Origin: Hofstenia miamia
Lineage: Eukaryota > Xenacoelomorpha > Acoela
Assembly (NCBI GenBank): GCA_004352715.1
Contig: SCFE01000083.1
Coordinates: 1,775,539-1,820,396, forward strand
DNA: 44,858 nucleotides
Direction of reading: 5' to 3'
A model generated the notes under the pieces. It ran no database searches. It saw only the letters and a program-made list of their open reading frames with translations, and was not told the origin of the DNA. Positions within the stretch are counted from its first letter, which is position 1. Each line of letters begins with the position of its first letter. Both the position numbers and the translations under genes were made by a program. This document shows positions 35,914 through 44,858 of this stretch, piece after piece.

Positions 35914-36192
35914 ATTCGAAGTTTGCAGGAAAGACATTAGATTTCCAAAGGTAAAAAATATCAATACAAAGGTGTGAATGCACCTTTTTGTCTGAAGAAA
36001 GTGAACAAAGTCCACCTTCTTTTTCTGTTTGTTATGTTAAATAATTATAATTCAAACTTAGAAGAGAAAATTCATTCATTTGATAACTCACAAATTCAGA
36101 TTAATAATATATTTATATAAAAATTTATAAAGAATCCTGAGAATCTCAAAAAACCAGTACTTATACGGTTAAAATTGGCACAATTTGGAAAC

Positions 36193-36680
36193 AGTCAACA
36201 TTTGGTAAGACCTTATTTGACATAAAGAACGTCATTCCGCATTTAAATGGTCTTTAGACGTCAGCTGCTCACAGGCATCCAAACATTTTTGATTGCTTGA
36301 ATAAAATCAACTTGCGATTTTGATTTGAGTTCTGCAACCTTATTTGACGATCGTTTGAAATTTCTCAAATAAATTCAAATTGGGCGAGCCATCGCTTCAC
36401 TTCCAACCAAAGGAAAACTTTTCGTGGAGAATATGGAGATATTCCAGAAAACCTTAAGAGTTTTCCTTATTGACAACATCCCCAAGGATCCCGAAATTTT
36501 ACTGTGATAGTACCCCAAATCATAACGCAGGGGTATAGCTTGGCAAAGTGTAACGAGGATTGTGTCTCCAATTAACTGTTCCCTGATGTTCTTTGAAAAC
36601 CAATAAAATTGCTTGATTACGATCTCATCTGAGAAAAAAAACATTCTCTTAGCGCTCAGTAGCCCAATCCTTAAATTTCT
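36193..36680 (-). pseudogene. Tc1-like transposase remnant
   Basis: The minus strand gives F-F-S-D-E (36621-36638), the first catalytic Asp block of Tc1 transposases. After a frame change it gives V-M-I-W-G (36512-36526). It then passes to A-R-P-I near 36376, and to a C-terminal block (LKRSSNKVAELKSKSQVDFI, A-I-K-N-V-W) typical of the end of these proteins. Only about 45 codons separate VMIWG from the C-terminal block, too few to hold the second Asp region, so an internal deletion is likely. Stops and frameshifts confirm decay. Confidence 0.65.
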
Positions 36681-36986
36681 GATAAAATAGAAGCAGATCA
36701 GAAATTTATTTTAAAATTTGCAAGCTTTCTCCATTGTTTTGTACATAGGAGAATATAATATCAGTGAAAGAATAAAAATTTTTACAGAAAGTATTAAATT
36801 AGATTCTAGTTGAAATCGGGTTATATCTGCAAGTTTGACATACAAGTTTGACTTTTAAATGCAGCAGCATTTCAATTCTTACATTCCATGCTCTCAAACA
36901 GAAAATAATGAACAAAATTTTTTATTTGAGAATTACAAATGCAATTTATAGTGAATGATCCAATCTTACTAAAATAGAATTTTGCT

Positions 36987-37030
<44 letters not shown>

Positions 37031-37110
37031 TATATATGTATAATCAAGATCATCAATGAAAGATTAACATCATCCATAATTTAACCTGTACTTACATCCT
37101 TACAAACAAC
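36681..37110. other. Noncoding with (AT)n at 36991-37037
   Basis: Nothing coding. The microsatellite is interrupted by a single AATA step. Confidence 0.6.
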
Positions 37111-37117
37111 TAATAAT

Positions 37118-37342
37118 TTATTTAATAACAACGATCGAATCCCAGAATGCTAAGTTTCATCCATCTTCTACAAATATACTTGTGATAGCCGGAAATTCAA
37201 CCCCCTTCACGAACTGAAGAAAACAAATTTCGAAATAGCCATGATGAATACCCACAATAAGATCTGTGAGGCATTAATTATAAAACAACATAATAAACAA
37301 AACATTTTAAAAAAGCAATGCAATTTGGGAAAAAAGAAATAA
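37118..37342 (+). pseudogene. Second Penelope-like GIY-YIG fragment, internally deleted
   Basis: The plus frame reads N-D-R-I-P-E-C, a stop at 37151-37153, then VSSIFYKYTCDS and directly RKFNPLHELKKTNFEIAMM, then ICEALIIKQHNKQ, ending at TAA 37340-37342. Compared with the copy at 30735-31063, the segment with Y-I-G and the catalytic Arg is missing, while the flanking blocks are present in one frame. It therefore cannot be a nuclease. Confidence 0.65.
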
Positions 37343-37470
37343 AAATCCTTTAGTGTATGTAATATAATTAATTTATAGTGTAGTATATTGTAAATTAGTA
37401 TTTTTTTTACCACAATTGTAAACTGCTGATGACTATAATATAGTCGAAACGGTTTTATTTGAATTAAAAT
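37343..37470 (+). repeat. 3' tail of the second Penelope-like fragment
   Basis: GCTGATGACTATAATATAGT (37424-37443) forms a GACTAT/ATAGTC hairpin followed by CGAAACGG. This is the Penelope-type tail and shares its layout with the tail at 31129. Confidence 0.6.
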
Positions 37471-37512
37471 ATGAATCAGAGTAAATTATCATTTATATAT
37501 ATATATATATAT

Positions 37513-39095
37513 ACCGTGTATGATTTTGTAAGCTTGTTCAGTCATTAAATAACTGCCTAATAAATGTATAAATGACACGTTCTCGAGGCAAGATTCATAA
37601 TAAAACGTAATGCCGCATCTGCGACGTGATAAATCATTGATTTTCCAGAATTCCATTAATCAATGCTTTCATTTTTCAAATATTCTAATACAGCAATTAA
37701 GTTAAAAGAAAATTGATGCTTCTTAACAATCATAGCACATTAACCTATAAAATTGCATAAACTGTTTCTTTATGCAAATTACCTACAAAGGTCTGTTTTG
37801 CAAACCTATTATCTCAGTTCTAANAGTTGTCGGATAAGATAAGGTTCGGTTACAAAGCATAGATTGATTGATACAAAATATACGGATGTTATCCACCGCT
37901 TCATTTGAAAAAGATCTAAGACGTTAAGTAAAACCAATTAATGGCTATGCTTACACTATCAGAAAGTGAATCAAAATCTACGGTTCAGGTAGAATATTTT
38001 CGGGTCGGCTTCAAGTAATGAATATTTTGATCGGGTCGGGTTCGGCTCAATGAGAGAGCTCATATTGTCACTTTCTAATATAGTCTCACTCTGCTTTATG
38101 CAACCGTTGAGATGTTTTATATCCTATTATTTATTGCTGCATATGTATAATGTATGCATATCATTTCAAATAACGTCTAGATGTGTCTATATAGTGAATT
38201 TGCAATAAATGTCTTGAAGTTTGTGGGTTATATTTATAGTATGATTATCTTGGCTTGCAAATTTTTTTGCATTTAAAATCTATTTAGGTTTAGGGACATA
38301 AATAAGGTTTCTGAATGCCTAAGCAATGAATTTTCTTGAGCCGGACAATTCACTCAAATAGCATTGATTTATGTATTTTGCAGCTATAGCAAAGTAAGGC
38401 TAGCACCTTAATTTTGTTGTCAACCAAGTTTACCACTCTTGAAAACAATGTTATAAAAGCGTAAAAATCCTACTACTACTTGTCAAACTTTCATGCCAAG
38501 AATTAAGCAGTCTCACATTAACCATGTTGTTATTATATTAGGACTAGAAACACCAAGTTGTTATATTTCCTTAAAGAACTTGGCCATTCACTCACAACCA
38601 TTGAAAAAATATCAATCTGTTTTCAATATAAAACTAGGAATGATTTTTTTTCTGTAATGCAATGAATGTGAATTTCTCTAAGACCTGTCTAAGAAAATCG
38701 GTTGGTACTTTTACTGTTAATAATTTTTATACGGTTCTTTGCACTAAAGAACAAAATCCAACTAATAATATATTGTACAAAAGTCCTAATTAATAAGTTA
38801 TTGAAAAGTGTCAAGGATTGAAAGATCCTTAATTGTTTTTAAAATATAGATAATTTTTGCTTACTGAAGATTCCATTAATTAATCTATAAATTCATATAT
38901 AGGAAAATGTAAGGAATTGAAAATTTTTTCGTTAACTTAGTTAATTTTAAGCTAGTATTTGTGTTGACCTAGTTTACTTAGTTATCAGTTGATGCTATTA
39001 ATATGTGTTTATAGGTCACTCAGTTTTCTTTGTGTAAAATTCTGTGCTTAAGGCAAACTACTAAATAGCAATTATATAGCTATGCCACGAGCAAT
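37513..39095. other. AT-rich region without gene
   Basis: Contains a GGGTCGG-rich word cluster near 38000-38045 and a single N at 37824. No coding or structured element is supported. Confidence 0.5.
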
Positions 39096-39111
39096 TATAT
39101 ATATATATATA

Positions 39112-39320
39112 TAAGCGAGATCTGGTATGGTATTGGGGCTGGATACGGCCCCAAAACTTTTTTTTGAAAAACCTGAAAACCATACATAAGAAATTAGACT
39201 TCTAAGTAAGTTTTTGGATGAAATCAATTATTCTTGCATTCCATCTAAAAGGGCTCTGGATGCAATAGAAGATCGCAACCTCTGGGCGCTGGATACAAAT
39301 TCTATAGCAGCCAGAACCTC
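39112..39320. repeat. Possible relative of the GGCGCTGGGTA MITE
   Basis: GGGCGCTGGATAC (39284-39296) and TTGGGGCTGGATACGGCCCC (39133-39152, palindromic) lie next to a (TA)n, as in the element at 18651-18909. Overall alignment is poor. Confidence 0.3.
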
Positions 39321-39645
39321 TATAAATATTTCTTTTTGAGAGAGCGACAATTTATTATCTTATACCGACCAACAGGTCGAATAAACAGGAAAAAATTTGA
39401 TTATATACATAACTACAGTAAATAAAGTCGCAGCAAGTGCAAAAATATCTCGTATACGGTTATTACGACAAGCTACATTATACGAGCGAGAGTAGCACAA
39501 ATTATATTCCAGTTACCTTTCGGGTGGAATAAAATAATGAAGAGGGTGATTAATATCGCTAGATAATTGATTCCATAACCTAGTGCATTCACTTGAGTGT
39601 CGTGATTGTAGGATATCGCGGTTCAGAAAGTTTCAACCTTCGGAA
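39321..39645. other. Noncoding stretch
   Basis: No recognised feature. Confidence 0.5.
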
Positions 39646-39878
39646 TAAGTCAAGTTGGGAAGAGAGAGAAAGAGAGAGAATAACGAATAACGAATTTATT
39701 TAACATCAACCAATTACAGGGATGTACAAAATTTTAAAGTACACAAATAAAATAGAATAAAATAAAATGAATGCATATAGTTAACAAAATAAGAGTGTTT
39801 TTCTACAAACTANTTCTTACAATTGCGAATAACTCTAGATACTTCATTTAATGTTAGATAAGGCTTGGTTCCGGTTAA
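39646..39878 (-). repeat. 3' tail of the CR1-like element
   Basis: On the minus strand, downstream of the endonuclease frame, an AT-rich untranslated region ends in a short repeated heptamer (TTCGTTA TTCGTTA TTC) and a CT-rich tract. CR1-clade elements usually end in short tandem repeats instead of poly-A. A single N is at 39813. Confidence 0.5.
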
Positions 39879-41021
39879 CTACATTTCTGGGGGATCTTTC
39901 TTTGTATGTGAAAATTCGTTTCTACAACTACGTTTTGCTAAGTCGATATTCAAGACATATGGATTGAATTTGTATTTGATTATTCGTTTATTATTAAATT
40001 TTCGATTTGTTACTCTATCAATATCTTGCCACCAACATTTTGATCCTAGTCTATTAATATTTTCAACTTTAAGCTTCATAATTCTTGCAATGATTTTGTT
40101 TGCTTTTGAAACGTTTTGTTTTCTAACATATGCTTTCTTCAAATTTAGTAAGTACTTTATATAAGGTGTAATCCAAGATGGATCACGATCGCTCATTATG
40201 ACCTTACGCTTTGGAAAGCAAGAATCGAATATTGATTTAATTGTGAAATCCAACAATTCAGAAGCAACGTGAGGATCATTTATGCATGATCTAGAAGATA
40301 AGTTTAAATTGTTCATTTCATAACAAAATCTTCTTTTGAACGTGAAGGAGGTGTCATAGAAATATGCGATGGATTTTATTGATGGTAATTGTTTTTTACC
40401 TTTTAAAAGTAGTCCAAGATTATCCGTTTTTGCTGTTAATTCAATTGCTGTTATGTCCAGCTGTTCTAGTTTGAAATTTGTCAATAATATATCTAGTTTA
40501 GCATTCAGTCTTGCAGGTGGTGAATCAACAATTGAAAGATCTGTGTCTGATATAATCCTTGAAAAGTTCAAATGATTGTAATCTCCTCCAATAATGAATT
40601 TAGGATCTTTATAATCCAGAGTAATATTATTATATGTTGATGTTATATAATGAATTACTTGATCATTTTTATTAGATTTTGGTGGAAAATACGTTAAGTT
40701 AATTACATAGGTGTCTTTAGATTTAGGGTGATTGCAATATAGCCATAAACTTTCTAGATCACATCTCTTGTCTATGATGTGCGCATTTATACAATTTCGA
40801 ACGTATATTAAAACGCCACCACCTCGATGTAATTGATTGCAATTTCTTTTTCTACAACAACATATTTCCCGATCACAGCGAAATAATTTATAGCCTTCTA
40901 TGGTAATAAAATGATCCGGGATTTTCGATGATACAAGGCAGATATCAATGTTTAATTTATATAGGTCTAGACTTAATAATTCAGATGATTTTCTATTGGA
41001 CGTATTCTTCTTCTTTAAATA
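39879..41021 (-). pseudogene. CR1-like retrotransposon APE endonuclease, decayed
   Basis: The frame enters from a 1000-N gap at 41021 and runs about 380 codons to a TAG at 39879. It holds an AP-endonuclease-like domain that nicks target DNA for non-LTR retrotransposition. Motifs in order are I-C-L-V-S-S-K-I-P-D-H, GGGVLIYVRN (about 40797-40826), S-L-W-L-Y, I-I-G-G-D-Y-N-H-L-N (about 40563-40596) and T-D-N-L-G-L-L-L (about 40408). The Glu usually found after L-V-S and the His of the usual S-D-H are not there. After the domain comes the linker block (SDRDPSWITPYIKYLLNLKK, W-W-Q-D-I-D) that precedes reverse transcriptase in this group, but the frame stops and a 3' tail follows. The assignment to CR1/Crack-like is by resemblance. 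Confidence 0.75.
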
Positions 41022-42030
41022 NNNNNNNNNNNNNNNNNNNNNNNNNNNNNNNNNNNNNNNNNNNNNNNNNNNNNNNNNNNNNNNNNNNNNNNNNNNNNNN
41101 NNNNNNNNNNNNNNNNNNNNNNNNNNNNNNNNNNNNNNNNNNNNNNNNNNNNNNNNNNNNNNNNNNNNNNNNNNNNNNNNNNNNNNNNNNNNNNNNNNNN
41201 NNNNNNNNNNNNNNNNNNNNNNNNNNNNNNNNNNNNNNNNNNNNNNNNNNNNNNNNNNNNNNNNNNNNNNNNNNNNNNNNNNNNNNNNNNNNNNNNNNNN
41301 NNNNNNNNNNNNNNNNNNNNNNNNNNNNNNNNNNNNNNNNNNNNNNNNNNNNNNNNNNNNNNNNNNNNNNNNNNNNNNNNNNNNNNNNNNNNNNNNNNNN
41401 NNNNNNNNNNNNNNNNNNNNNNNNNNNNNNNNNNNNNNNNNNNNNNNNNNNNNNNNNNNNNNNNNNNNNNNNNNNNNNNNNNNNNNNNNNNNNNNNNNNN
41501 NNNNNNNNNNNNNNNNNNNNNNNNNNNNNNNNNNNNNNNNNNNNNNNNNNNNNNNNNNNNNNNNNNNNNNNNNNNNNNNNNNNNNNNNNNNNNNNNNNNN
41601 NNNNNNNNNNNNNNNNNNNNNNNNNNNNNNNNNNNNNNNNNNNNNNNNNNNNNNNNNNNNNNNNNNNNNNNNNNNNNNNNNNNNNNNNNNNNNNNNNNNN
41701 NNNNNNNNNNNNNNNNNNNNNNNNNNNNNNNNNNNNNNNNNNNNNNNNNNNNNNNNNNNNNNNNNNNNNNNNNNNNNNNNNNNNNNNNNNNNNNNNNNNN
41801 NNNNNNNNNNNNNNNNNNNNNNNNNNNNNNNNNNNNNNNNNNNNNNNNNNNNNNNNNNNNNNNNNNNNNNNNNNNNNNNNNNNNNNNNNNNNNNNNNNNN
41901 NNNNNNNNNNNNNNNNNNNNNNNNNNNNNNNNNNNNNNNNNNNNNNNNNNNNNNNNNNNNNNNNNNNNNNNNNNNNNNNNNNNNNNNNNNNNNNNNNNNN
42001 NNNNNNNNNNNNNNNNNNNNNATATATATA

Positions 42031-42068
<38 letters not shown>
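41022..42068. other. 1000-N gap and (AT)n
   Basis: Gap 41022-42021 has a default-looking size, and an (AT)n edge follows at 42022-42068. The true distance between the flanking elements is unknown. Confidence 0.9.
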
Positions 42069-42070
<2 letters not shown>

Positions 42071-43143
42071 ATCCATTTTGAGCGTTCATTACTAGTTAGT
42101 AATCTTTCTTTTATCGTTTTGTGGAACCGTTCCACCATTCAATTTCCTTTTGGGTAATACCCTGTTGAATGTGACATGGCTATAACAAATGATTTTAATA
42201 GTGATCGCAATAGTTTACTCATAAACTGTCTTCCTTCATCTGAATGTATACATTCAGGTGTTCCAAAAATTGTGATCCAATGATTTACCATAATGTTTGC
42301 AATTGAATCAAANGTCTTTTAATAATCAAAATGTCCAAATTGAAGGTGAAAACACTACAATAGATTAGGCTTTCACTCAATGTGACAAGAATTCTTCTAT
42401 TGTACATTACTTTACCATCTGGTACATTGAGTGAATACCGTCTCCTGAACATCAATTCCATTGTTGATCTATTTTCAAAACTTTCAACAGCCTGTCCAGA
42501 CAAATTTTCTTTAACATATCTGCAAAAACAAACATTTTCTTATAATTTTCTCGAATTAACTTTTAATTTGATACTGAAGACAACATTTCTTGAAAAACAA
42601 TCCGATGGTATATTATTACAACCTTTTATATGTTCAATAGAAAAATCATATTGTTGGAGCTGTAGGAACCACCTTCCTCGTTGCCTCTCCAATAATTGGC
42701 CTTTTCGCCATGTCAGAGGCTTGTGACCAGTGCGTAGTACCAAGAAGATAGCATCGAAACGATTTAATGCCATATATCACAGCCAATAGTTCTTGATCGT
42801 ATGGGACATAGGTCTAAACATCCTGCCAGCAAGCTCTACTGGTCTTGAAAATACCATAGTCAAATGTTGTGTTGTACAATGGTTGTTGAATGAACAGACA
42901 TTTGTTATGTGTCCCTTTCCTCCACAAAAATGGCTTTTGACGTGTCGGTTTTTAATTGAGTGTTATTTATTTTCCTTTCTGATTTATAACCGAATTCATT
43001 TTTATCTACTTTGAATTAATTGATCCAATTGACAGCTTCACACTCGTCCCTAGTTGAAATAGTGAGGTAATTGAACCTGATTCAATATCATGACGCATGA
43101 TTGGTTTAATATTGTTTGGAAGTGATCGAGTTATTTTGTGCAT
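42069..43143 (-). pseudogene. Ty3/gypsy-type retrotransposon copy, internally deleted
   Basis: Minus-strand order is gag, then pol. A retroviral-type zinc knuckle lies at 42894-42935 with spacing x2-x4-x4, but its first Cys is Ser. RNase H pieces follow: P-Y-D-Q-E-L-L-A-V-I-Y-G-I-K (about 42766-42807) in one frame and G-H-K-P-L-T-W to I-E-H-I-K-G-C-N-N-I-P-S-D-C-F-S-R (42540-42770) in the next. Then comes an R-R-I-L-V block resembling the integrase zinc-binding lead-in. The integrase core has Asp (42238-42240) and Glu (42130-42132) exactly 35 residues apart; a TGA at 42139-42141 lies three codons before the Glu. Protease and reverse transcriptase are missing between knuckle and RNase H. Frameshifts and the stop make it a pseudogene. 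LTRs are not seen. Confidence 0.75.
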
Positions 43144-44143
43144 NNNNNNNNNNNNNNNNNNNNNNNNNNNNNNNNNNNNNNNNNNNNNNNNNNNNNNNNN
43201 NNNNNNNNNNNNNNNNNNNNNNNNNNNNNNNNNNNNNNNNNNNNNNNNNNNNNNNNNNNNNNNNNNNNNNNNNNNNNNNNNNNNNNNNNNNNNNNNNNNN
43301 NNNNNNNNNNNNNNNNNNNNNNNNNNNNNNNNNNNNNNNNNNNNNNNNNNNNNNNNNNNNNNNNNNNNNNNNNNNNNNNNNNNNNNNNNNNNNNNNNNNN
43401 NNNNNNNNNNNNNNNNNNNNNNNNNNNNNNNNNNNNNNNNNNNNNNNNNNNNNNNNNNNNNNNNNNNNNNNNNNNNNNNNNNNNNNNNNNNNNNNNNNNN
43501 NNNNNNNNNNNNNNNNNNNNNNNNNNNNNNNNNNNNNNNNNNNNNNNNNNNNNNNNNNNNNNNNNNNNNNNNNNNNNNNNNNNNNNNNNNNNNNNNNNNN
43601 NNNNNNNNNNNNNNNNNNNNNNNNNNNNNNNNNNNNNNNNNNNNNNNNNNNNNNNNNNNNNNNNNNNNNNNNNNNNNNNNNNNNNNNNNNNNNNNNNNNN
43701 NNNNNNNNNNNNNNNNNNNNNNNNNNNNNNNNNNNNNNNNNNNNNNNNNNNNNNNNNNNNNNNNNNNNNNNNNNNNNNNNNNNNNNNNNNNNNNNNNNNN
43801 NNNNNNNNNNNNNNNNNNNNNNNNNNNNNNNNNNNNNNNNNNNNNNNNNNNNNNNNNNNNNNNNNNNNNNNNNNNNNNNNNNNNNNNNNNNNNNNNNNNN
43901 NNNNNNNNNNNNNNNNNNNNNNNNNNNNNNNNNNNNNNNNNNNNNNNNNNNNNNNNNNNNNNNNNNNNNNNNNNNNNNNNNNNNNNNNNNNNNNNNNNNN
44001 NNNNNNNNNNNNNNNNNNNNNNNNNNNNNNNNNNNNNNNNNNNNNNNNNNNNNNNNNNNNNNNNNNNNNNNNNNNNNNNNNNNNNNNNNNNNNNNNNNNN
44101 NNNNNNNNNNNNNNNNNNNNNNNNNNNNNNNNNNNNNNNNNNN
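43144..44143. other. 1000-N assembly gap
   Basis: Exactly 1000 Ns, so the size is arbitrary. Open frames across it are meaningless. Confidence 0.95.
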
Positions 44144-44858
44144 TAAAGATGGTAAATAGAGGATGTCTTTTATTATTGCATATTTTGGAGTAAAGTTTTA
44201 TATCTTTGGTTTTTAATAAATCTTCAATATTAATTATTTTTGAAGTAAATCTTTTATTAAATGATCTTCTTAAGTAGCCATTAATGTGTTTGATTGCATT
44301 CTTATCGCTTCCATAAACTGACAAACCATAACGTATTTTAGATAATTGCAATGATTCAAAAACTTCACCTTGGTCCTTTCTAGAGTAATTGCTTAATTGA
44401 AGATCTTGAAAAATATATTTTAATCTTTTCAATGATTGTAGTAATTTTTTGACATGAATTGTGAATTTTAGTGATTTCTGAAAAATAACTCCAAAGAGAT
44501 TAACATGATCAACTGTCTCATAACTTAATTTATTGAAATTACATTTACAGNGGGTATGATTCAGGCAAAATCGAATATGTTTTGTTTTCTTAGTATTGAT
44601 CTTCAAGTTATTAATTGAGGACCATTATTCAATATTTTCTATTTCTTCCTTTAAGCAATAATTCGTCTTTTAAGGGTTGTAAGTATAACAAGGTATTAGC
44701 TTAGTTGTGTCATAAGCATATTTTAAGGTAGTGCATTCATTTTTAACTGAACGTAAGTCATCAGAATCCATGCTATAGATATGCGGTCCACCAACAGTCC
44801 CTTGCGAACATCCCAATTCAATGGATAACAATGGACATTCCAAATCATCCCAAATTAA
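44144..44858 (-). pseudogene. CR1-like reverse transcriptase C-terminal part, decayed
   Basis: Read from the window end on the minus strand, one continuous frame gives G-C-S-Q-G-T-V-G-G-P (about 44783-44812, motif B), then Y-A-Y-D (44709-44720) where the catalytic Y-A-D-D is expected. Stops follow at 44670-44672 and 44625-44627. Next come W-S-S-I-N-N-L-K-I-N-T-K-K-T-K (motif D region) and the thumb segment V-N-L-F-G-V-I-F-Q-K-S-L-K-F-T-I-H. The frame enters the gap after N-N-K-R-H-P-L-F. The lost Asp in motif C and two stops mean no activity. A single N is at 44551. It continues beyond the window. Confidence 0.75.

Noticed and set aside
39879-42089. 736-codon frame taken as one gene
   Set aside because: Half is a 1000-N gap and an AT repeat; only 39879-41021 is real sequence, and the integrase next door is a different element.
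43097-44193. Several about 350-codon frames
   Set aside because: Made almost wholly of Ns.
1-44858. CRISPR array, operon, phage or bacterial system
   Set aside because: No regular repeat-spacer arrays; splice-joined receptor, animal-type transposons and AT microsatellites indicate a metazoan genome.

Overview
The window looks like a piece of an AT-rich, intron-containing invertebrate animal genome. There is no operon structure and no ribosome-binding sites. It has one host-like gene interrupted by a very long spliceosomal intron, many (AT)n microsatellites, assembly gaps, and a graveyard of animal-type transposable elements (R4/Dong-like and CR1-like non-LTR elements, Penelope-like, Ty3/gypsy, Tc1/mariner, several MITE-like families). 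I cannot place the phylum from the sequence alone. Nothing here suggests a bacterial, archaeal or viral replicon.

The only convincing host gene is a seven-transmembrane receptor on the minus strand. Exon A (15686-16303) carries TM1-TM5 and exon B (4223-4672) carries TM6-TM7 and the tail. A phase-0 GT-AG intron of 11,013 bp (4673-15685) joins them into a 355-residue, divergent rhodopsin-like GPCR. The intron holds two assembly duplications or microsatellites, a GC-rich SINE-like patch, and an inverted pair of degenerate telomere-like blocks (about 14726-15414).

Layout. 1-4200: noncoding DNA with a palindromic repeat pair, a 46-bp tandem duplication, a 353-bp mariner-type MITE and an assembly duplication. 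4223-16303: the GPCR locus. 16745-22685: a repeat cluster with an R4/Dong-like RT fragment, an SGNH-hydrolase-like fragment, two unnamed inverted-repeat families (GCTACACGAACG and GGCGCTGGGTA), a short tandem array and the N-terminal part of an R4/Dong-like element set in a (TTA)n microsatellite. 22686-29877: no recognisable gene. 29878-31193: a DD41D mariner-type transposase pseudogene abutting a Penelope-like GIY-YIG endonuclease. 31194-36190: no gene. 36193-37470: a Tc1-like transposase remnant and a second, internally deleted Penelope-like fragment. 37513-39640: noncoding, with one short MITE-like element. 39650-44858: a minus-strand retroelement cluster: CR1-like reverse transcriptase, a Ty3/gypsy copy with internal deletion, and a CR1-like APE endonuclease with a 3' tail, separated by two 1000-N gaps.

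The genes do not form a pathway; apart from the receptor, the coding matter is decayed mobile DNA. I found no clear new biological system. The best leads are the divergent receptor, the telomere-like inverted element, and the unnamed MITE families with subterminal repeats.
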